Assembly (NCBI GenBank): GCA_018398765.1
Contig: JAHBMJ010005857.1
Location: forward strand, 50,980 to 114,979
Reading direction: 5' to 3'
Origin: Chromera velia
Taxonomy: Eukaryota; Sar; Chromeraceae
DNA length: 64,000 nucleotides
Below, in pieces: positions 58,843 to 64,000 of this stretch. The notes beneath the pieces were generated by a model. The model saw nothing but the letters and a program-made list of their open reading frames with translations, had not been told where the DNA came from and made no database searches. The position numbers and the translations under genes were made by a program. Positions within the stretch are counted from its first letter, which is position 1; each line of letters opens with the position of its first letter.

Positions 58843-60589
58843 CTGCAATGATTGCCGACCTTCAGGAGCGGTGGGTTTCAACGCTTTTGTGTGCTCAGGC
58901 AAATGAGAAAGGGGCCGGCCGTCCCAAGGAAGTCTGTCGCAATAAAAAAGTTATTGACTGCTCTAGCGGTTGTGCCAGTTAACAATGCTAGAGGAGATCT
59001 AGTTTTTTTGTGTAAAGGGAGATACATTGAAGCAGTGGCAAGAGCTTTTCTTTTTGATTCTTCTTATGAAAGAATTGGGGAGGGTGAGTTTTCTGCTTCT
59101 CTAAACCTTTTGGAGAATGGTTTTCTGAACAAAAAGGATGCATGGGTGTCTTTTTTGAATCAGTTCAAGAAATTTGACAGGAAGAGACACCACTTTGGGA
59201 TTGGGATCCTTTGGGTGAAACGTAAGTCTTGGGGAGTTTAGGGAGAGCTCCCTGAGTCTTGGTCCTCTTTGAAGTACAAGCCATTGGTATCTTATAAGAA
59301 ACACGCCAGACATGAGATTTTTTCTTTCCTTTGCAAGGCTTTGAATGGTTGTCTTTCTTACTTTTCGCCGCATTATGACTTTGACTCTGTCTTTGCTCGT
59401 CTTTGCTTTTCAGGATAAGGTTGGGATCTTTAATTCAAGGTTTGGGAGACTTGCAGATCGTGGCTCTTATCTTTCTTCTAATTCGTATTGGCCTCGGGGT
59501 GGACTTGGTCTGCTGGTGGACGACGTCAAAGCATTTTTTCCCTTTCTACCCAGAGCTGTCAATGATTTCCTTTCTTATTTGAATGACTTTGTTATACTTT
59601 GTTTATTTCATTCATTCTTCCTCTAGATATCGTTTTGTTGTGTTGCCTACCCATAAGTCTTTTTGTATTAAGGAGGCAGGTCCAAAAGAGGGTGAGAAGT
59701 GGTATTCTCGGAGACGTTACTTTAAACCTATTACTTTAAATTTTTATCCTCCCACTGCAATTATGCGAATACACTTTCTTGCCCTCTTGATATGCTGGCT
59801 CGTATAATTAATCTTGATTTTGTTTCGAATGTAATTCGAGTTTGAGGGAAGATGGTCAGACAGCATGAAGGTTTTCCTCAAGGGAGTCCTTGCTCTCCTG
59901 GTGGAGCCCGATTTTTTGCCGTGTGGAAAGAGTACTCTGTTGCATTGATGAGATCGAGGCCTTCATGGAGGGGGGAGAAATGGATGACAAGAAGATACAT
60001 GGACGATAGAACGATTGTTTTTAGGTCTGACTATGGCATGAGTAACGTGCCGGATGACCCTAATAGTATGATGGAAAAGTTACTTAAGGAAGACTTCTAC
60101 AGTCCTGCGTGCGTTTTAGAGCGTCAGAAGGGATCTACGGTGCTTGGTCTGCGTCTTTTCTCTTTACCGGAATCTCCTTTGATTTTGTTTTTTGCTGCTG
60201 TTAATCCTAACTGTGATGTTCTTCTTAATTTCTTTCGTGATTTAGTTGCTTTTTCTCTGCTGCCTACTTCTAGAGGATGGTCGTCTTTTCCTAACCTACC
60301 TTCACTTCATAGAGTGCTTTTGATGTATGCTTTCTCCTGTGTTCCTTCTATTTCGGCCAAGAGGGGCCTAATATCCTCTCATCTTATCCGGACCCTTCTT
60401 TCTTGTAATGCACCTGCGGTTGTCCTAGTTGAAGAACTTACTTTTCTGTTTTTGGAGTTGTATATTTTGAGATGGCCTGTTTCGTTTTTGTTTGATTTGT
60501 TCATGTCTATAGTCCGTCAGACTGGTGATGATGGTCTTCGTTCTCTTTGGAAGGCGTGTTTGTCCTTTCTTTGTTTTGTTCTAAAATAA
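58843..60589 (+). pseudogene. Reverse transcriptase segment of the Penelope-like element
   Basis: Broken frames carry RT blocks in order: VVPVNNARGDLVFLCKGRY (finger motif 1), KPLVSYKKHARHE, LLVDDVKAFFPFLP (motif A aspartates), MVRQHEGFPQGSPCSP (motif B) and RRYMDDRTIVF (motif C, YMDD at about 59996-60007), then VLGLRLFSLPE. In-frame TAG 59239 and TGA 59843 interrupt it, with frameshifts near 58920, 59400 and 59600-59800. The last frame (59852-60589) is open for 245 residues and probably includes the thumb. Confidence 0.82.
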
Positions 60590-61785
60590 TCTACATATGA
60601 TTGATTTTCAACGTTATAGCCTTTTGTTGTCATTTGCTTTCGCAAGTGCACCTGAGAACCGTCAGCGATAGACAAAAGACAGCAGTATGGATATGGAGGG
60701 GCGTCGCGCACGGGATACTACGTATGTTCTCTAATTATGCCTAAAGTCTATCCATCGGCTTGCAAGGATCGACGTAATACTGCGATTAATTGGCATGCTA
60801 ATTTCGAGCTATTGATGCTTAGCTCGGCGTATATGTGAAGCTTCAGTCTCTGAAGGCTTTTGTATACATACGTTTTTTATATATCATTTAATTAGCATGT
60901 ATTCGATAAATTCCAATTGAATCAGACAGCAGCCTGTTGGATTGTACTGGATTATGGTAGATTGACCATGTGCTCCTACCAACACATTTATGCACAGACA
61001 ACATAAGATCTCAGCTGTTGAAAGAGACTATCGATTACCTAGAATTTCCATTATAGGCACAGAAGCATCACTAGCTGACTATCATTTTTCAACATTCAAT
61101 TGCTTCTCAACTCCACCCCTGATATGATTATTATTATGATTATTATTATTATTATTATTGATAAATGTTGTTCCATTCAGATGACAAAGAACCGGTGGGC
61201 CAACCATTGTAACCCAGTTTGGACACAGCTGCTGATTTGGAATCGGAAATATTGGACTGTAACTTGGACAGGCATGTTGAAAAAACGTTCAAGAAATGCT
61301 CTGTGTCAACCTTAGACGGTAGCGCTAGAGCACCTGCAACGACTACGAGCGGCTGAGAACGCTTGCAAAAGAGGAGGCCGACCTGCATCGAACGTCATTC
61401 CACTCAGACAAAAAGTACGTTTATGAAAGCTGCAAGCGTGATTTCATACACTCTGCATCAACACCAATCTGAACAATCATCATAGGTTCCTCTCTGGGCA
61501 TTTTTATCCAAACCGCTCGATCAATGTATCAACTTCTTAACACGTATCGATCGACTTCTTAAAATTCAAATAATTTTACTATTTCTATTATAAACTTTTA
61601 TTATATATGTTGATTAACCTTACTAGTAAAAGCAACATTTTATACGCATCAATTAAGATTCATCAAATACTAAAACATCCAAGGCCGAAATGCTATAAAA
61701 AAATATAAAAAAATACTTTACAACGCAATAAATAGTCAGGTAATTGAACTGTCATTCAAAAGTATAACAACATGATCAGATCTTG
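60590..61785. other. AT-rich spacer with ATT microsatellite
   Basis: No gene. ATT repeats lie at about 61126-61160. It is the region downstream of the retroelement and of the minus-strand gene ending at 61786. Confidence 0.6.
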
Positions 61786-62781
61786 TCATCCTTTTCGAGA
61801 GAAAAACTCTTGTAAAGTTGCCATTTCTCCTTTGTTGGGGTCGTACACGTCAACCTTATCGAGCTCTTTCTTCGCCTCCGCATAGCAAAACAGCATAATC
61901 GAACACATCTGCTTGACGGCGTCGCTGCATGGATACATACAGAGATGTAAATGATGAGTTGACAGCTCAACGAAGAGTCAGATGGTGAATTCTCATTCAA
62001 TCGGTCAATCAGTCATCAAGTGAATCAACAGAGCTCCACGTTTGTCAGTCAGACAGTCAGACAGAAAGACCGGAACCCATGGATACCGACTTACGCGATA
62101 CAAACCGGTTTATGTAGAAGGGTACTGGCGATATGACGATGACGGCTATCCATGAATGCCTAGACTTGACGTGCCGCTGTTGACTCATGATTCGGCATGT
62201 GTTGGCAGACGTGCCTTGGTGAAGCGGTTCTATCCATGCATTCCGCAGTTGAATCTGAGGTACAAAAGAAACGACGAGAAAGAGAACGTAGCAACACAGA
62301 AGCATACAACTGACCGAAAGAAAAAAATGAAGAAAGGAAGGGACGGAAGATCGGAAGGAGAGAACGAGGGACCGGAGAAAGGAAGGAACGAGGGAAGGAA
62401 GGAATGAAAGAAGAAAGGAAGAAAAAGAAGGAAGGGGGGAGGGAAGGAAGGAAGCAAAAAACAAAAAAGAAAGAAAGAAAGAAAGACGAGAAAAGGAGCA
62501 TGACAGAAGCACAGAACCAAAACGACGCGGCAAAAGCTCTGCCGACAGATCGAAGGCCGACTGACTGACGATGAGCCTTCCAAGTTGATCTTTTCTTTTG
62601 CCGACACGGGGCACCTGCAGGCCGGCAAGCAGACAGGACGGGTGCGGAGAAGAGTGAGGAAGACGAGGCAGAATCATTTTTCTAGTCAGCATAAATGAAT
62701 GAAACAAGATTTTGAGTACCATTCTTTCCGCAAGTACACTTCCATGAACTTTCTTGTCTCAGGCAGGGGGGAAAGAAAGGG

Positions 62782-62820
<39 letters not shown>

Positions 62821-63186
62821 AATGAAGAAAGAAAGAGTGAAAAAAAGAAAAAGAAAAAGAAAAAGAAAGACAGAAAAAAAGAAGAGAGAACAAAAGAAGG
62901 AAAGAAGGAAGGAACGAAAGAAAGAAAGAAGGAAAGCAAAAAAGAAAGAAAGCAAGAAAGAAAGAGAGAGGAAAAGAAAGAAGGAAAGTAAAAAAGAAAG
63001 AGAGAAAAAAAGAAGAGACAGCAAAAGAAAGGAAGAAAGAAAGAAAGAAAGACAGAAAGAAAGAAAGCAAGCAAGCAAGCAAGAAAGCAAGCAAGAAAGA
63101 AAGCAAGAAAGCAAGAAAGACAGAAAAAAAAGCAAGCAAGAAAGAAAGAAAGAAAGCAAGCAAGCAAGCAAGAAAGAAAGAAAGAA

Positions 63187-63222
<36 letters not shown>

Positions 63223-63380
63223 CAGAAAGAAAGCAAGCAAGCAAGCAAGAAAGAAAGCAAGAAAGCAAGAAAGCAAGCAAGAAAGAAAACAAGAAAGCAA
63301 GAAAGCAAGAAAGACAGAAAAAAAAGCAAGCAAGAAAGAAAGAAAGAAAGCAAGCAAGAAAGAAAGAAAGAAAGAAAGAA

Positions 63381-63428
<48 letters not shown>

Positions 63429-63459
63429 AGGCAAGCAAGCACGCAAGCAAGAAAGGAAA

Positions 63460-63491
<32 letters not shown>

Positions 63492-63914
63492 CAAAGCAAG
63501 AAAAATAGAAAGAGGGAAAACCAAGAAGTACGACACCGCAACGTCGACCTTGCTGGTTTCTTTTCGATTATTATCATCATTATTGGTTGGTCTGTAGGCT
63601 CTGCTTTTTCAGGCGACATCGACTTTATTGTTTCTAGAATTGGAAAGCAGGAATTGGTGAGGTCCTGCATGGTGACACAGTAGCTACAGCCAGACAAATA
63701 AAAACATTCATAATCGATCGATCGATCATTCTTCCAGTCTTGAAAGCGGGAAGAAAACGAGCGAGACAGAGAAGCCGATTGACCGAGATATCGAAGCTTA
63801 ATGATTCTTTTGTTTGGCTGACCACAGAGCAATCGGGTACTGGCTATCTGGAGCTGTCAGCTCATCAAGCGACTGAGTGAAGACCTCCGCGACGTTCGGA
63901 GGGCACAAATCGCA
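61786..63914 (-). CDS. Last two exons of an unrecognised minus-strand gene
   Basis: Exon 63914-63823 (acceptor TTGCAG, donor GTCAGCC) and last exon 61924-61786 (acceptor CATGCAG, TGA stop) join in phase 2 to give at least 76 C-terminal residues. The product starts CDLCPPNVAEVFTQSLDELT and continues across the junction as IALCDAVKQMCSIMLFCYAEAKKELDKV, ending LQEFFSRKG. It is Cys-containing (CxxC, then three more) and looks helical; I do not recognise the family. The 1.9 kb intron holds the large GAAA tract. The gene begins outside the window. An alternative frame at 62260-62100 could be an extra exon but breaks phase. Confidence 0.6.
62762..63510. repeat. 750-bp GAAA/GCAA polypurine tract
   Basis: Nearly pure purine on +: GAAA repeats with GCAA and GACA variants, in blocks that themselves repeat (for example AAGACAGAAAAAAAAGCAAG near 63115 and 63308). 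It is an intron of the minus-strand gene, so the transcript is pyrimidine-rich. Long open frames of Lys/Glu or Phe/Leu/Ser across it are artefacts. Confidence 0.95.
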
Positions 63915-64000
63915 CTGCAATGAAAAAAACTTGAATCGTTATTCTCAAGAGCGAAAGATTTGGGCGGCCCCCTGATGAATGAATCTTTTCAATTTCACTC
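63915..64000. other. Intron or upstream sequence at window end
   Basis: Presumed intron of the minus-strand gene, upstream of its exon at 63914. Nothing else is seen. Confidence 0.5.

Larger units (their letters stand above)
57251..60589 (+). mobile_element. Penelope-like retroelement with N-terminal GIY-YIG and C-terminal RT (decayed)
   Basis: The order on + is GIY-YIG endonuclease (57379-57996), a CxC linker (MCRC, residues 179-181 of that frame), an unrecognised middle part, then a reverse transcriptase (about 58900-60589). Total coding length is about 1,070 codons. Canonical Penelope elements have the nuclease after the RT; the permuted order with a CxC linker matches the N-terminal-EN clade (Naiad/Chlamys) described from animals, green plants and slime moulds. 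I see no CCHH cysteine/histidine set in the nuclease, as in Chlamys. The copy is dead: several frameshifts, TAG at 59239 and TGA at 59843. Element ends are not defined; ATT repeats lie 0.5 kb downstream. Confidence 0.82.

Noticed and set aside
62100-62260. Extra minus-strand exon (STAECMDRTASPRH or IQLRNAWIEPLHQ frames)
   Set aside because: Neither frame joins both neighbouring exons in phase with good splice sites, whereas exons 63914-63823 and 61924-61786 join directly.
62682-63832. Long frames of Phe/Leu/Ser or Lys/Glu across the purine tract
   Set aside because: Pure low-complexity translation of GAAA repeats; no start, no domain, and the tract lies inside a phase-consistent intron.
1-64000. 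CRISPR arrays, bacterial operons, rRNA genes
   Set aside because: No direct repeats with unique spacers, no Shine-Dalgarno-spaced gene runs and no rRNA-like sequence; intron-rich genes show a eukaryotic nuclear genome.

Overview
This is a nuclear genomic window from a eukaryote. Genes have many GT-AG introns, most long and packed with simple repeats. It carries a LINE, a Penelope-like retroelement and membrane glycosyltransferase-like genes, and shows no bacterial gene layout. A ferlin of the tail-anchored apicomplexan/alveolate style, TGCATGCA-type motifs and microsatellite-loaded introns suggest a photosynthetic relative of Apicomplexa (a chromerid such as Chromera velia). That identification is inference, not proof. 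Three N gaps (20689-21004, 35714-35988, 49619-49762) all sit in poly-C or poly-G runs.

Left block (1-36 kb). The + strand begins with the last 14 exons of a ferlin (269-9360). All exons join in phase to about 904 codons and end in one transmembrane anchor. An AT-rich 1.1 kb spacer follows, then about 10 kb (10.5-20.7 kb) of microsatellite-rich DNA in which I can support no gene. On the minus strand lie a three-exon protein kinase (24253-21213) and a two-exon, 109-residue single-pass membrane protein (25951-25024). On the + strand a proline-rich gene with a CxxCHxC motif (27313-31338) is followed by 4.4 kb of simple repeats.

Right block (36-61 kb). Composition changes to AT-rich spacers with small inverted-repeat elements and retroelements. 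In order: a decayed gene fusing an HtrL/YibB-like domain to a GT8 (glycogenin-like) glycosyltransferase, with a 22-copy 52-bp minisatellite in its intron; a 5'-truncated LINE on the minus strand; a MITE-like element and a worn retroelement tail; an intact five-exon gene for a 975-residue type II membrane protein with a GT-A-like region; a minus-strand gene with 17 copies of a 12-residue repeat, whose signal-peptide start is cut off by a 13-bp duplication; and a decayed Penelope-like element with the GIY-YIG nuclease upstream of the reverse transcriptase. The last 2 kb hold the two final exons of a minus-strand gene, separated by a polypurine-filled intron.

Three observations stand out. First is the permuted Penelope-like element (GIY-YIG, CxC linker, then RT), a recently described architecture that I do not know from this type of organism. 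Second is an unusual 5' splice-site form, GTCNGT, at 13 of 23 introns that could be placed, often extending into GTCA/GTCT microsatellites. Third, six in-frame stop codons in two unrelated decayed genes are each one C-to-T change from a plausible sense codon.
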